A stretch of DNA of 50,247 nt. Origin: Minwuia thermotolerans (GTDB taxonomy: Bacteria > Pseudomonadota > Alphaproteobacteria > Minwuiales > Minwuiaceae). The notes below the pieces were generated by a model. The model ran no database searches. It was given only the letters and a program-made list of their open reading frames with translations, and had not been told where the DNA came from. Positions 1 to 11,779 of this stretch are shown here, piece after piece; the first letter of the stretch is position 1, and every line of letters starts with the position of its first letter. The stretch lies in assembly GCA_021604565.1 (NCBI GenBank), contig BQJF01000023.1, positions 1-50,247 on the forward strand. Direction: 5' to 3'. A program made the position numbers and the translations under genes.

Positions 1-636
<636 letters not shown>

Positions 637-1024
637 AACGTCGAACAATCCACCAGATCCGAAAATCCAGCGAACGTCCCGCACATGTGATTGTCCATCT
701 CCAATTGCCAGCCGAAACCGGCAACCAGAAAATGCACATCGTCCTGTTTCATCCGGAATAACCATCAACCCGACCCAAAGACCAGACCGACAGCCAAACC
801 GTCGAACAACACAAGGATGCAAAACAGACAGTCACACATGACCAGCCACAAAGACCGAAACCAGGCAAAACCGCCAGCCTCACATCCCCTTCAATCCAAC
901 CATGTCAAACAGCAGGCCAACCAGCGAGTGGTCGGCGAATTCCGTGGCCAAGAGGCTTCTGGAAGGTTCGGATGCCGAGGCACCCGGTGCCGCGTCGGGG
1001 CGTATTGCCCTGCAGCGGAGGCGG
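637..1024 (-). other. Gene-free rRNA leader
   Basis: About 390 bases separate the 16S 5' end from the putative rRNA promoter. No credible gene is present on either strand. The plus strand from about 700 to 910 is strikingly rich in A and C, so the leader transcript is rich in G and U. A TTGTTCGACG-like segment occurs twice, near 640-655 and 798-808. A boxA-like site is listed separately. This looks like a transcribed rRNA leader with antitermination and processing signals rather than coding sequence. Confidence 0.7.
903..914 (-). promoter_or_regulatory. boxA-like antitermination site of the rRNA leader
   Basis: Read on the minus strand the site is TGCTGTTTGACA, close to the bacterial boxA consensus TGCTCTTTAACA. 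It lies between the putative rRNA promoter and the 16S gene, where NusB/S10 antitermination sites are expected. Confidence 0.6.
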
Positions 1025-1054
1025 CTTATAGGCCCCTGCCGCCCAACCTGTCAA
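1025..1054 (-). promoter_or_regulatory. Putative sigma-70 promoter of the rRNA operon
   Basis: On the minus strand a perfect -35 hexamer TTGACA (1054-1049) is followed after 18 bases by TATAAG (1030-1025), a five-of-six match to the -10 consensus. Transcription would start near 1018, giving a leader of about 380 nt before 16S. The near-consensus quality and the position suit an rRNA promoter. Confidence 0.7.
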
Positions 1055-1248
1055 CAGCCCCCGTGACAGTTTTTTTGCATTACCGCACATTTCCCCCGCA
1101 AGACCCGCAGCAGCCGGGGCTTCGCGCTGATCTTGACAGTTCCACGGGATTGCGAGCATCTTCCCCTCCTGCGCGAAACACTTGGATTCCAAGCGTGATT
1201 CGTCCGGCGATGGTTCGGACACGTCGCCAACCCAGAACCAGCCGGTGA

Positions 1249-2712
1249 ATGCCCATGACTACCGAGACCTCCGCAACAGGAACCAGCCGCCGTTGGATCG
1301 CCATGGGCGCTGTCTGCGTGGCCACGGCCGGTCTGATCGCCTTCATCGTCGCGACCCGGAACGATGATGGCACGAGCGGCGCGCTGGCTGCGGTCGATAC
1401 CACGCGGCCCGGCCCGTCGGACATGCTTCTGACGCCGCGCCGCGACAGCGACCTGGACGCATTCTTCGAGCGCCTGCAACGGCAACGGGATTCCTTCGGC
1501 CTGGAGAACGATGGCGTGTCGGAGACCGACGTTCCGGCCACCGCGCGGCGGGTAGATGCAGTGATCCAGAGCGGTGACACGCTCGCCTCCGCGCTGGCCA
1601 GGGCAGGTGCCGACAACGTCAGCGCCCACAATGCCTCCCGCGCCCTGGGCGAACTGACCGACCTCCGGCGCCTGCGGCCCGGACAGCAGCTCACCATCCT
1701 GTTCAACGGCAACAACGACCTGCTGGCGGAAGTGCGCATTCAGGAGAATGTCGAGCGTACCGTCATTGCGCATCGCGATATCGAGGGGCTCGACACAGAG
1801 GAAGCGGCCAGGGCCGGTTTCGACAGCCGTGAGGATCTTCGGGAGTTCGCCCAGGAGCTGGTGCGCGGACGGGGCGTGATCGAGGATTCGCTGTTCCTTG
1901 CCGCCGACCGGGCGGGGCTGGAGCACGAGGTGCTGATCGAACTGATCCGCATCTTCAGCTTCGATGTCGATTTCCAGCGCGAGATCAGGACCGGCGATTC
2001 ATTCGAACTGGTCTATGAGCGGTTCGTCGACGAGAACGGTGACGTTGCCAAGACGGGTCAGGTACTCGCGGCTTCGCTGACCCTCTCCGGCAAGCCCCTG
2101 ACATATTACCACTTCCATCCGAAGGGTGAGCCTCGCGCCGACTATTTCAATGCCAAGGGCCAGAGCGTGCGCAAGACGCTGATGCGGACGCCGATCGACG
2201 GAGCACGGCTGTCATCGGGCTTCGGCAAGCGCAAGCACCCGATCCTCGGCTATACCCGGATGCACAAGGGCACCGACTTTGCCGCTCCGCACGGCACCCC
2301 GATCAAGGCCGCCGGTGACGGCGTCATCAACTACATCGGGACCAAGGGTTCCTACGGACGCTATATCCGCATCCGCCACAATGGCGAGTATTCCACCGCC
2401 TATGCCCACATGCGCGGCTATCGCCGCGGCCTGAAGAAGAACAGCCGGGTCACGCAGGGCCAGATCATCGGCTATGTCGGAACCAGTGGCCGCTCCACCG
2501 GTCCGCACCTTCACTACGAAGTGCTGAAGAACGGGCAGCAGGTGAACCCGTTGTCGATCAAGCTGCCGACCGGCATCAAGCTCGCGGGCGCCAACCTGAA
2601 GTCCTTCCTGGCGTACCGGGAGGAGATGGATACCAGGGCGGCCAGCCTGCCCTGGCTGGACGAGATCGCTGCGCGCGAACTGCCGGTCGGGGACGCGGTC
2701 GCAACCAAGTAG
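1249..2712 (+). CDS. Membrane-anchored M23 family peptidoglycan endopeptidase (MepM/NlpD-like)
   Basis: The 487-aa protein has an N-terminal membrane segment (about residues 14-36), a LysM/OapA-like region (about 105-155, with the phrase LRPGQQLTILFNGNN) and a C-terminal LytM/M23 domain. The zinc ligands and catalytic histidines are visible: H339 and D343 in HKGTD, H387 in AHMRG, and H420/H422 in HLHYE. The M23 domain is therefore probably active, unlike the degenerate EnvC/NlpD type. The family cleaves peptide cross-links of peptidoglycan in the periplasm during growth or division. The start at 1249 is followed by a second ATG at 1255 that could also be used; no strong ribosome-binding site separates them. 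The gene is divergent from the rRNA operon, and a TTGACA at 1133-1138 on this strand could belong to its promoter, but the -10 is weak. Confidence 0.92.
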   Translation: MPMTTETSATGTSRRWIAMGAVCVATAGLIAFIVATRNDDGTSGALAAVDTTRPGPSDMLLTPRRDSDLDAFFERLQRQRDSFGLENDGVSETDVPATARRVDAVIQSGDTLASALARAGADNVSAHNASRALGELTDLRRLRPGQQLTILFNGNNDLLAEVRIQENVERTVIAHRDIEGLDTEEAARAGFDSREDLREFAQELVRGRGVIEDSLFLAADRAGLEHEVLIELIRIFSFDVDFQREIRTGDSFELVYERFVDENGDVAKTGQVLAASLTLSGKPLTYYHFHPKGEPRADYFNAKGQSVRKTLMRTPIDGARLSSGFGKRKHPILGYTRMHKGTDFAAPHGTPIKAAGDGVINYIGTKGSYGRYIRIRHNGEYSTAYAHMRGYRRGLKKNSRVTQGQIIGYVGTSGRSTGPHLHYEVLKNGQQVNPLSIKLPTGIKLAGANLKSFLAYREEMDTRAASLPWLDEIAARELPVGDAVATK

Positions 2713-2816
2713 CGCGCCGCCGCATCAGCCGCCCCGCTGCATGGCTTGATCGTGGCGCGAGCCGCTGCCGGGCGCTACATTCCCGCGACGAGACGCAAAC
2801 GAAGGGAGCCGCAGCC

Positions 2817-3629
2817 ATGCTGGACAATGAAACGATCGAGGCGTTCCGGCGCGACGGCGTGGTGGTGCTGAAGGGCGCGGCCGATGCGCACTGGCTGGCG
2901 CGGCTGCGCGAGGCGGTGGAGCAGAACATCGCCAGCCCCGGACCCTTCGGCAAGGTCTACACGCCGGAAGGAGCCGACGGCTTCTACTTCGGCGACTACT
3001 GCAACTGGGACCGGATCGACGGCTATCGCGCCTTCGTCCGGGAAAGCGGTATCGCGGAAAAGGTCGCGGCCCTGTTCGGCAGCGAGAAGGTGAACCTGTT
3101 TCACGAGCATGTGCTGGTGAAGGATCCCGGCACCCAGACCGCTACCCCCTGGCACCATGACCAGCCATACTGGGCCGTTGACGGTGACCAGGTCGGATCG
3201 ACCTGGGTGGCACTGGATCCGGTACCTGCGGACGTGACCATGTCCTTCGTCGCCGGATCGCACCTGTCGGGCATCCACTATCGCCCGCGCTATTTCCTGA
3301 ACCAGCGCGATTACGAGGATCATGACGGCCCGTCGGTGCCAGATATCGATGCCAGTCCCGAGGACTATCGCATTCTCAGCTTCGCCGTGGAGCCGGGGGA
3401 CGCCATCGCCTTCCACGCCCGCACCCTGCATGGCGCACCCGGCAATCGGGGCCAGCATCGCCGCCGCGCCGTCGCGTTCCGCTGGACCGGCGACGACGCC
3501 CGCTTTGCCCGCCGCAAGGGCCAGATGTCACCACCCTTTCCTGACGTGGGCCTGGAACCCGGTGACCTGATGGACTGTCCGACCTTCCCCGTGGTCTGGC
3601 CGCCCGAACAGCAGACCATTCCCGCATGA
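2817..3629 (+). CDS. Phytanoyl-CoA dioxygenase (PhyH) family oxygenase
   Basis: This 270-aa protein belongs to the non-haem Fe(II)/2-oxoglutarate oxygenases of the PhyH family. The iron triad is visible as H113 and D115 in WHHDQPYW and a distal H205 in TLHGAPGN. An arginine-rich stretch follows (QHRRRAVAFRW) in which one arginine should bind 2-oxoglutarate. Family members hydroxylate acyl-CoAs, small metabolites or antibiotics, so the substrate cannot be read from sequence. A GGGAG ribosome-binding site lies 9-13 bases before the ATG. Its stop overlaps the start of tenA in an ATGA arrangement, so the two are probably translated together and may act on the same compound. No thiamine riboswitch is visible upstream. 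Confidence 0.85.
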   Translation: MLDNETIEAFRRDGVVVLKGAADAHWLARLREAVEQNIASPGPFGKVYTPEGADGFYFGDYCNWDRIDGYRAFVRESGIAEKVAALFGSEKVNLFHEHVLVKDPGTQTATPWHHDQPYWAVDGDQVGSTWVALDPVPADVTMSFVAGSHLSGIHYRPRYFLNQRDYEDHDGPSVPDIDASPEDYRILSFAVEPGDAIAFHARTLHGAPGNRGQHRRRAVAFRWTGDDARFARRKGQMSPPFPDVGLEPGDLMDCPTFPVVWPPEQQTIPA

Positions 3630-4288
3630 GCCTGTTCGAACGGCTGAAGGCCGACACGGCGGCCGACTGGCAGGCCTATACCCATCACCCCTTCGTCGCC
3701 GGAATGGCCGACGGCAGCCTGCCCCAGGCCGCGTTCCGGCACTATCTGGTGCAGGACTACCTGTTCCTGATCCAGTTCGCGCGTGCCTACGCGCTGGCCG
3801 TCTACAAGTCCGGCAGCCTGGCGGACATGCGCGCCGCCGCCGAGACCATGAACGGCATCCTGAACACGGAGATGCAACTGCATATCGGCTATTGCGCCGG
3901 ATACGGCATTGCAGAGCACGAGATGGAGCAGGCCGCCGAAGCCCCCGAGTGCACCGCCTATACCCGCTTCGTGCTGGAGGCGGGGATGGCGGGCGACATC
4001 CTGGACCTGCATGTCGCCCTGTCGCCCTGCGTCATCGGCTATGGCGAGATCGGTGCGCGGCTGGCCGCAGACCCGGCAACGAAGCGGGCGGACAACCCCT
4101 ATCTGAGCTGGATCGAGATGTATTCCGGCGACGACTATGCCGCTGTCATGACCGGCGCCACCGCCCATCTCGACCGGCTGGGCACGGAGCGGCTGACCGA
4201 GGCGCGCTACCCGAAACTGGCGCAACTGTTCGCCACCGCCACCCGGCTGGAAGCGGACTTCTGGTCCATGGGCCTGCGCGCGCCCTGA
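3626..4288 (+). CDS. tenA: TenA family thiaminase II / aminopyrimidine aminohydrolase
   Basis: At 220 aa this has the usual TenA length and the all-helical pattern. TenA enzymes hydrolyse formylaminopyrimidine or aminopyrimidine breakdown products of thiamine to hydroxymethylpyrimidine for salvage; some are true thiaminases. The nucleophile is C135 in [11 protein letters not shown], the same number as in the Bacillus subtilis enzyme. The late acidic partner is E209 in RLEADFW. Tyrosines of the YxQDYLFL segment near residue 44 line the pocket in homologues. It overlaps the preceding PhyH oxygenase by four bases. That pairing suggests an oxidised or otherwise modified thiamine fragment as substrate, but this is inference. 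A long foldback repeat begins 27 bases after the stop. Confidence 0.9.
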   Translation: MSLFERLKADTAADWQAYTHHPFVAGMADGSLPQAAFRHYLVQDYLFLIQFARAYALAVYKSGSLADMRAAAETMNGILNTEMQLHIGYCAGYGIAEHEMEQAAEAPECTAYTRFVLEAGMAGDILDLHVALSPCVIGYGEIGARLAADPATKRADNPYLSWIEMYSGDDYAAVMTGATAHLDRLGTERLTEARYPKLAQLFATATRLEADFWSMGLRAP

Positions 4289-4315
4289 GCGCGTTGGTGG
4301 GGGGATTCATTCGCC

Positions 4316-4399
4316 GACCGTTCCGCCCCTCTCCCCCTCCCGACCACCCATAAGAATACTCCCGTGGGTGGTCGGGAGGGGGAGAGGGGCGGAACGGTC
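4316..4399. repeat. Perfect 35-bp foldback repeat, copy 1
   Basis: Arms at 4316-4350 and 4365-4399 are exactly complementary over 35 bp, with a 14-base loop between them. The inner part of the arms (CCCTCTCCCCCTCCCG and its complement, ending in TGGGTGG at the loop) recurs at 15538-15624. The outer 10-12 bp differ between the two copies, although each copy is still self-complementary. There is no T-run on either side, so it is not a standard intrinsic terminator. It sits between tenA and lysS. Confidence 0.95.
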
Positions 4400-4502
4400 C
4401 ACAGACAACCCACCCACACGTGACATTCGCGGCGTGACAAGCCTGTCATGGCGCTGTAATCCCCACCTTCCAACCGGTATTTCGTGCAACAAGGCCATAA
4501 CC

Positions 4503-6080
4503 ATGTCGTCGCTCAGAAAACTCGCGGAAGAATCCAACGCCTGGCCGTTCCAGGAAGCGCGGAAACTGCTGCAGCGCTACGAGAACCGCGCAAACGACAA
4601 GGGCCACATCCTGTTCGAGACCGGTTACGGCCCCTCCGGCCTGCCGCACATCGGCACCTTCGGAGAGGTGGCGCGCACCACCATGGTGCGCCATGCCTTC
4701 TCCTGTCTGTCGGACGTGCCGACACGGCTGATCGCCTTTTCCGATGACATGGACGGGCTGCGCAAGGTGCCGGGCAATGTGCCGAACCGGGAGATGATGG
4801 AACAGCACATCGGCAAGCCGCTGACGGAGGTCCCGGACCCCTTCGGCACGCACGAGAGCTTCGGTCACCACAACAATGCGCGGCTGCGCGCCTTCCTGGA
4901 TGCCTTCGGCTTCGACTATGAATTCCGCTCCGCCACCGACTGCTATCGCGCCGGTGAGTTCGACGCGGTGGCAACGCTGTTCCTGCAGCATCACGAGGAA
5001 ATCGTGAACGTCATCCTGCCGACGCTGGGGCCGGAGCGGCGGGCGACCTACAGTCCCTTCCTGCCCATCGACCCCGACACCCGCCAGGTGCTGATGGTGC
5101 CGATCCGGGAAGTGCATCCGGAGCGCGGCACGATCGTCTACGAACACGCTGACGGGAAGATGGTGGAGACCGGCGTCACCGGCGGTCAGGTGAAGATGCA
5201 GTGGAAGGCCGACTGGGCCATGCGCTGGCGCGCGCTGGGCGTGGACTACGAGATGGCGGGCAAGGACCTGATCGATTCCGTGCGCCTGTCGGGGCGCATC
5301 TGCCGCATCCTGGGCGGCACCCCGCCGGAGGGCTTCAATTACGAGTTGTTCCTCGACGAGGAAGGCAGGAAGATCTCCAAGACCACCGGCAACGGCCTGA
5401 CCATCGACGAATGGCTGACCTATGCCAGCCCGGAGAGCCTGTCGCTGTTCATGTTCCAGCAGCCGCGCCGGGCCAAGCGCCTGCACTTCGATGTCATCCC
5501 GAAGACCGTCGACGACTATCTGACCCACAAGGCGAAGTTCCCCGCGGAGGATCCGGCGAAGCAGATCCAGAATCCCGTCTGGCACATTCACGCCGGCACC
5601 CCACCGGGTGACGCCGCGCCGGTGGGCTTCGGCATGCTGCTGAACCTGGCCAGCGTCTGCAATACGGAGGACAAGGCGGTGCTCTGGGGCTTCATCACCC
5701 GCTACGCCCCCGACGCCACGCCGGAAACCAACCCGATGCTGGACAGCCTTGTCGGCTATGCCCTGAACTACTTCCGCGACTTCGTGAAGCCGGAGAAGCA
5801 GTTCCGCGATCCGACAGCGCAGGAGCGCGAGGCGTTGCAGGACCTGGCTGGCCGGTTCCGCGACCTGCCGGCCGAGAGCGATGCGACGGAGATCCAGAAC
5901 CTGGTCTATACCGTTGGCAAGGACCACGGCTTCGAGAACCTGCGCGACTGGTTCGGCACGCTCTACGAAGTCCTCTTCGGCCAGAGCCAGGGTCCCCGCT
6001 TCGGCAGCTTCGTCGCCCTCTATGGCCTGCCCGAAAGCATCACCCTGATCGAGGACGCCCTGGCCCGCGAGGCGGCGTAG
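4503..6080 (+). CDS. lysS: Class I lysyl-tRNA synthetase
   Basis: The 525-aa enzyme charges tRNA-Lys with lysine. It is the class I (Rossmann-fold) type found in archaea and many Alphaproteobacteria, unrelated to the common class II LysRS; the gene is also called lysK. The HIGH motif appears as HIGT at 49-52 and the KMSKS loop as KISKT at 290-294. An open frame extends upstream to 4368, but that part translates the foldback repeat. The ATG at 4503 gives the typical length and the expected [14 protein letters not shown] N-terminus, and follows AAGG at 4492-4495. It appears monocistronic. A short inverted repeat TGACA-N4-TGTCA at 4435-4448 lies in its upstream region and could be regulatory. 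Confidence 0.96.
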   Translation: MSSLRKLAEESNAWPFQEARKLLQRYENRANDKGHILFETGYGPSGLPHIGTFGEVARTTMVRHAFSCLSDVPTRLIAFSDDMDGLRKVPGNVPNREMMEQHIGKPLTEVPDPFGTHESFGHHNNARLRAFLDAFGFDYEFRSATDCYRAGEFDAVATLFLQHHEEIVNVILPTLGPERRATYSPFLPIDPDTRQVLMVPIREVHPERGTIVYEHADGKMVETGVTGGQVKMQWKADWAMRWRALGVDYEMAGKDLIDSVRLSGRICRILGGTPPEGFNYELFLDEEGRKISKTTGNGLTIDEWLTYASPESLSLFMFQQPRRAKRLHFDVIPKTVDDYLTHKAKFPAEDPAKQIQNPVWHIHAGTPPGDAAPVGFGMLLNLASVCNTEDKAVLWGFITRYAPDATPETNPMLDSLVGYALNYFRDFVKPEKQFRDPTAQEREALQDLAGRFRDLPAESDATEIQNLVYTVGKDHGFENLRDWFGTLYEVLFGQSQGPRFGSFVALYGLPESITLIEDALAREAA

Positions 6081-6143
6081 GGGCGGCAGCAGGCGGCGGC
6101 GCGTCCCGACTGGCCACTGTATCCCTCATGGACGTCGGAGACT

Positions 6144-6320
6144 GGATGCCCGGATCAAGTCCGGGCAAGACAACTGTGGGGGCGGCATGGGCGGGTCAAA
6201 CTCTCCACACCTCCCCGTCGCTCGCGGACTTGATCCGCGAGCCCAGATCTCGGCAGCGCGTCGAACCAGCTTGCACGGTTGCGTAGCCGTGGCCAATCGC
6301 CGACTCCTCGGCGGCACGCC
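6144..6320. repeat. Palindrome-bearing repeat unit A (tandem pair)
   Basis: This unit starts with the palindrome GCCCGGATCAAGTCCGGGC (6148-6166). About 55 bases later it has a second one, CTCGCGGA-N5-TCCGCGAG (6221-6241). The loop of the second (CTTGA) is the complement of the loop of the first (TCAAG), so the two palindromes are related and inverted. The same layout is repeated 177 bases downstream. The arrangement resembles bacterial interspersed mosaic (REP/BIME) elements. Confidence 0.85.
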
Positions 6321-6497
6321 GGATGCCCGGATCAAGTCCGGGCAAGACGTCCGTGGGGTGGTTGGCGGTGGTTGGCGCGGTTCAAACTCTCCACCCCCTC
6401 CACGCCGCTCGCGGACCTGATCCGCGAGCCCAGGTCTCGGCAGGGCTTCGGACCGGCTGGCGTGGCCACACAGCTTTGGCGAATGGCCGACAACAAA
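6321..6497. repeat. Palindrome-bearing repeat unit B (tandem pair)
   Basis: This is the second, diverged copy of unit A. It holds GCCCGGATCAAGTCCGGGC at 6325-6343 and the CTCGCGGA/TCCGCGAG palindrome at 6408-6428. The segment TTCAAACTCTCCAC between them matches unit A apart from one base, and the ends of both units read TGGCNAATNGCCGAC-like. It occupies the gap between the convergent lysS and atpC and ends just before the atp terminator. Confidence 0.85.
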
Positions 6498-6530
6498 GAA
6501 GGGGCGCGGCAGTTTGTGCTGCCGCGCCCC
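6487..6530 (-). terminator. Intrinsic terminator of the atpHAGDC operon
   Basis: Read on the minus strand, a perfect 12-bp GC-rich stem (6530-6519 with 6512-6501) closes a 6-base loop. It is followed at once by the T-rich TTCTTTGTTG (6500-6491). It lies 28 bases past the atpC stop codon. Confidence 0.88.
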
Positions 6531-6558
6531 CTATTGTGCGATCAAATCTGTCGCCGGG

Positions 6559-6981
6559 TCAGACCCGGGTGAACTCCGCGAGGCTGTTCAGCATGTCTTC
6601 GAGCTGGGTGAGACGTTCCTCGGAGGCCTGGCGGTCCTCGTCGGAGCGGGCATCCTCGATATCCTCCCGCGTGTTGCTGATTTCCTGCTCCAGGTCGCTG
6701 CGGTCCAGATCCGCCATCGGGATGGCAGTCTCCGCCAGCACCGTGAAGGTGTCCAGCGCGACCTCGGCAAAGCCACCGGCGACGAAGAAGCGCTCGGACG
6801 GCTTGTCCGTATTGCCGACATAGACGTCCACCGCGCCGGGGCGCAGGGTGGAGACGACCGGCATGTGGCCGGGCAGGACGGCGAAGTCGCCTTCCGTCCC
6901 CGGCACCACGATCATGTCAACCTCCATGGAGGTCAGCAATCGCGCGGGCGATACCAGTTCGAACTGGATTCTGTCGGCCAA
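6559..6981 (-). CDS. atpC: ATP synthase F1 subunit epsilon
   Basis: The 140-aa protein has the epsilon N-terminal beta-sandwich (residues 1 to about 85, with EGDFAVLPGHMP) and a charged helical C-terminus that is very acidic (EQEISNTREDIEDARSDED). Epsilon couples the rotor to F1 and inhibits ATP hydrolysis. It is the last gene of atpHAGDC, 50 bases after atpD, and is followed by a strong intrinsic terminator. Alphaproteobacteria usually keep the membrane Fo genes elsewhere, and none are seen here. Confidence 0.97.
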   Translation of the reverse strand: MADRIQFELVSPARLLTSMEVDMIVVPGTEGDFAVLPGHMPVVSTLRPGAVDVYVGNTDKPSERFFVAGGFAEVALDTFTVLAETAIPMADLDRSDLEQEISNTREDIEDARSDEDRQASEERLTQLEDMLNSLAEFTRV

Positions 6982-7031
6982 GGCTGTGGCTCCCGTTTGC
7001 TAATCTTCTACGCGGCTCGGAAAACGTCCGG

Positions 7032-8510
<1,479 letters not shown>

Positions 8511-9398
8511 CTAGAGTGCCTCTGCACCCGAGATGATCTCGATCAGTTCCGTCGTGATCGCCGCCTGGCGCTGCCTGTTGTAGATCAGCGTCAGCTTGTC
8601 GATCATGTCACCCGCATTGCGGGTCGCATTGTCCATCGCCGTCATGCGGGCACCCTGTTCGGATGCGCCGTTCTCCAGCAATGCCTTGAAGATCTGAACC
8701 GCGACGTTGCGTGGCAGCAGCGCCCGCAGGATGTCTTCCTCGTCCGGCTCGTAGGTATAGACCGCGCCGTCCAGATCCGGCTGTTCCACAGTGTCCGCAT
8801 CGGCCACCTGGGCCGGGATGAGCTGCGCCACCGACGGCACCTGGGCCAGCACCGATTCGAACTTCGAATAGATCAGGTGGCAGACGTCGAAGGCACCATC
8901 CTCGTACATCGCCAGAACCTTCTGGGCGACGGGCTGGGCATGTTCGAAGCCGATGTTGCGCACGCCGGCGAACTCGATCGTCTCGATGATCAGGCTGCCG
9001 TACTGCCGACGCAGGGCGTCACGCCCCTTGCGCCCGACACAGAGAACCTGCACGTCCTTGCCGGACTGCAGCAGGTCCGCGATCTTGGCACGGGCGGCCT
9101 TGACGATATTGGTGTTGAAACCACCGCAGAGACCACGCTCCGCCGTCGCCACGATCACCAGATGCTTCTGGTCAGCGCCCGTCCCCGCCAGCAGCTTCGG
9201 CGCGTCGTCACGCCCGGCCATGCCGGACGCCAGCGTGCCGATGACACGCTCCATCCGCACCGCATAGGGCCGGGACGCCTCGACGGCATCCTGCGCCCGG
9301 CGCAGCTTGGCCGCGGCGACCATGTTCATGGCCTTGGTAATCTTCTGCGTCGACTTGACCGAAGAGATCCGGCCACGCAGGGCTTTGAGATTTGCCAT
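8511..9398 (-). CDS. atpG: ATP synthase F1 subunit gamma
   Basis: The 295-aa central rotor shaft of F1. The N-terminal helix [20 protein letters not shown] and the C-terminal helix with [18 protein letters not shown] are the two family-defining coiled-coil segments that insert into the alpha-beta ring. The middle Rossmann-like part contains ERGLCGGFN. It sits between atpA and atpD with short gaps (31 and 54 bases). Confidence 0.98.
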   Translation of the reverse strand: MANLKALRGRISSVKSTQKITKAMNMVAAAKLRRAQDAVEASRPYAVRMERVIGTLASGMAGRDDAPKLLAGTGADQKHLVIVATAERGLCGGFNTNIVKAARAKIADLLQSGKDVQVLCVGRKGRDALRRQYGSLIIETIEFAGVRNIGFEHAQPVAQKVLAMYEDGAFDVCHLIYSKFESVLAQVPSVAQLIPAQVADADTVEQPDLDGAVYTYEPDEEDILRALLPRNVAVQIFKALLENGASEQGARMTAMDNATRNAGDMIDKLTLIYNRQRQAAITTELIEIISGAEAL

Positions 9399-9429
9399 TG
9401 GCTATCTTCTCCGACCCGGTCCGGTTTCC

Positions 9430-10962
9430 TCAGGCAAACGTCTTGGCGAAATCGCCGAGAATGGTCTTCAGCTTCTCTGCCGTCTCGTCGGACAGGGCAC
9501 CTGAATTCTCGATGTCATCCAGCACGGCCTGATGCTTTGCATGCATCTCGTCGATCAGCGACGCCTCGAAGTCCGTCACCTTGGCGGTGTCGATACCGTC
9601 GAGGAAGCCGTTCACACCGGCGAAGATCGAAACCACCTGCTCCGACACGCTCATCGGCGAGAACTGCGGCTGCTTCAGCAGTTCCGTCAGACGCGCACCA
9701 CGATTCAGCAGACGCTGGGTGGAGGCATCGAGGTCGGAACCGAACTGGGCGAACGCGGCCATTTCGCGATACTGCGCCAGCTCCAGCTTGATCGAGCCGG
9801 ACACCTTCTTCATCGCCTTGGTCTGCGCGGCGGAACCCACACGGCTGACCGAGAGGCCGACGTTGATGGCCGGACGAACGCCCTGGTAGAACAGGTCCGT
9901 CTCCAGGAAGATCTGGCCGTCGGTGATGGAAATCACGTTCGTCGGAATGAAGGCCGACACGTCACCGCCCTGGGTCTCGATGACCGGCAGCGCCGTCAGC
10001 GAACCGTTACCGGCGTCATCACCCATCTTCGCCGCACGCTCCAGCAGGCGGCTATGCAGGTAGAAGACGTCACCCGGATAGGCTTCACGTCCCGGCGGGC
10101 GGCGAAGCAGCAGCGACATCTGGCGATAGGCCACGGCCTGCTTGGACAGATCGTCATAGACGATCACGGCATGCATGCCGTTGTCGCGGAAGTACTCACC
10201 CATGGTGCAGCCGGTGTAGGGGGCCAGGAACTGCAGCGGGGCAGGCTCCGACGCCGTGGCGGCGACCACGATGGAATATTCCATGGCACCGGCTTCTTCC
10301 AGCGCCTTCACCACCTGCGCGACCGTCGAGCGCTTCTGCCCGATGGCGACGTAGATGCAATAGAGCTTCTTCGATTCGTCGTCGCCGGCATTGATGCCCT
10401 TCTGATTGATGAAGGTATCGATCGCGACGGCGGTCTTGCCGGTCTGGCGGTCACCAATGATCAGCTCACGCTGGCCACGGCCGACAGGCACCAGGGCGTC
10501 CAGCGCCTTCAGGCCGGTCTGCATCGGCTCATGCACCGACTTGCGCGGGATGATGCCCGGGGCCTTCACCTCGACGCGGCTGCGAACCACATCCTCCAGC
10601 GGGCCCTTGCCGTCGATCGGGTTGCCGAGACCGTCAACCACACGGCCCAGCAGGCCGCGCCCGATGGGCACGTCCACGATAGTGCCGAGGCGCTTGACCG
10701 TATCGCCTTCCTTGATCTGCTGGTCGGACCCGAAGATCACGACGCCGACGTTGTCGCTTTCCAGGTTCAGGGCCATGCCCTTGATCCCGTTGGGGAACTC
10801 GACCATCTCACCGGCCTGGACGTTGTCCAGCCCATAGACACGGGCAATACCGTCACCGACGGCGAGCACCTGGCCAACTTCTGAAACGTCGGCTTCAGTG
10901 CCGAAGTTTGCAATCTGGCCCTTGAGAATGTCGGAAATTTCGGCGGCGCGGATGTCCATCAT
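9430..10962 (-). CDS. atpA: ATP synthase F1 subunit alpha
   Basis: The 510-aa non-catalytic nucleotide-binding subunit. The P-loop GDRQTGKT lies at 170-177 and the signature [14 protein letters not shown] is complete. The start codon overlaps the atpH stop (10959-10962). A second ATG follows at once, so the protein begins either Met-Met-Asp or Met-Asp. An AAAGGGG ribosome-binding site lies inside the end of atpH. Overlap and tight spacing mean it is co-transcribed and probably coupled to atpH. Confidence 0.98.
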   Translation of the reverse strand: MMDIRAAEISDILKGQIANFGTEADVSEVGQVLAVGDGIARVYGLDNVQAGEMVEFPNGIKGMALNLESDNVGVVIFGSDQQIKEGDTVKRLGTIVDVPIGRGLLGRVVDGLGNPIDGKGPLEDVVRSRVEVKAPGIIPRKSVHEPMQTGLKALDALVPVGRGQRELIIGDRQTGKTAVAIDTFINQKGINAGDDESKKLYCIYVAIGQKRSTVAQVVKALEEAGAMEYSIVVAATASEPAPLQFLAPYTGCTMGEYFRDNGMHAVIVYDDLSKQAVAYRQMSLLLRRPPGREAYPGDVFYLHSRLLERAAKMGDDAGNGSLTALPVIETQGGDVSAFIPTNVISITDGQIFLETDLFYQGVRPAINVGLSVSRVGSAAQTKAMKKVSGSIKLELAQYREMAAFAQFGSDLDASTQRLLNRGARLTELLKQPQFSPMSVSEQVVSIFAGVNGFLDGIDTAKVTDFEASLIDEMHAKHQAVLDDIENSGALSDETAEKLKTILGDFAKTFA

Positions 10963-11519
10963 CCAACCCCTTTCATCGCAAGTCGGAGACCCTGGAGTTT
11001 CGTAGCCAGGCTGAAGTCAATCATGCGGGAGCCGACACGTACGACCATTCCGCCAATCAGACTCTCATCAACCCGGGTTTCGATGTTGATATCGCGGCCC
11101 ATCGCGCTTTTCAGCGTTGCCGCGATCTTGTCCTGCTGAGCTTCGGTCAGGGCTGTCGCGGCAGTGACTTCAGCCACCACCTCGCCCCGGAAATCCGCCA
11201 GCAGCGCATTGTAGGTTCGGATCATCGGCGACAGGGCGAACAGTCGCCTGTTCTGTGCCACCACACCGATGAAATTGCGCACCAGCGCACTGGTGCCAGC
11301 GGCATCCAGTACCGCCAGCATCGCCTTGCCCTGCTGAGTCCGGTCAAGAACGGGAGAGAGCACGACCCTGCGCAGGTCATCACTCTCATCCAGAAGAGCC
11401 TGCACCTGCGCGAGATCATCCCGCACCTGGTCCAATGCCTTCTGCTCGTTCGCCATATCGAACAGGGCTTTCGCGTATCGTCCGGCTATGCCGGTTGCAA
11501 CAGACGTATCGCCAGCCAA
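10959..11519 (-). CDS. atpH: ATP synthase F1 subunit delta
   Basis: The 186-aa peripheral-stalk subunit (OSCP-type). The N-terminal helical domain opens with a typical [14 protein letters not shown], and the C-terminal part holds [20 protein letters not shown]. It is the first gene of atpHAGDC. The 260 bases between it and priA contain a TTGACC at 11573-11568 (minus strand) that may belong to the operon promoter, but no convincing -10 hexamer was found, so the promoter is left unplaced. Confidence 0.96.
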   Translation of the reverse strand: MAGDTSVATGIAGRYAKALFDMANEQKALDQVRDDLAQVQALLDESDDLRRVVLSPVLDRTQQGKAMLAVLDAAGTSALVRNFIGVVAQNRRLFALSPMIRTYNALLADFRGEVVAEVTAATALTEAQQDKIAATLKSAMGRDINIETRVDESLIGGMVVRVGSRMIDFSLATKLQGLRLAMKGVG

Positions 11520-11779
11520 GAAACGGTCCTCGAAGGTTCAGGGGCGTCAGGCCGTACCGACCCCCTCGGTCAATACAAAAGCCCGCAGGCCCGCGGTTCC
11601 CAGACATGAGCGCACGGCCGACGGAGACCATCGACCCAACGAACGCGCGGTTCCTACCATGGTGCCTTGAAACCCGGCAACGACGAATCTTTGCGGCATT
11701 CTGTCCCAAAACCGCAACATCGGCCCGTGCAGGGCGCAGAACCGGGCTTCCGGAGCAATTTCCACGTCGCATGATTTGG

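Noticed and set aside
691..1248. 185-aa plus-strand frame upstream of the M23 gene
   Set aside because: Covers the rRNA leader and promoter; composition follows the A/C bias of the DNA rather than a protein.
2713..2816. Possible thiamine (TPP) riboswitch ahead of PhyH-tenA
   Set aside because: Only about 100 bases are available and the conserved THI-box segments (CTGAGA, GAACCTGAT-like) are not seen.
4316..4399. Foldback repeat as an intrinsic terminator for tenA
   Set aside because: No T-run follows on either strand and a related copy lies in mid-cluster ahead of xerC.
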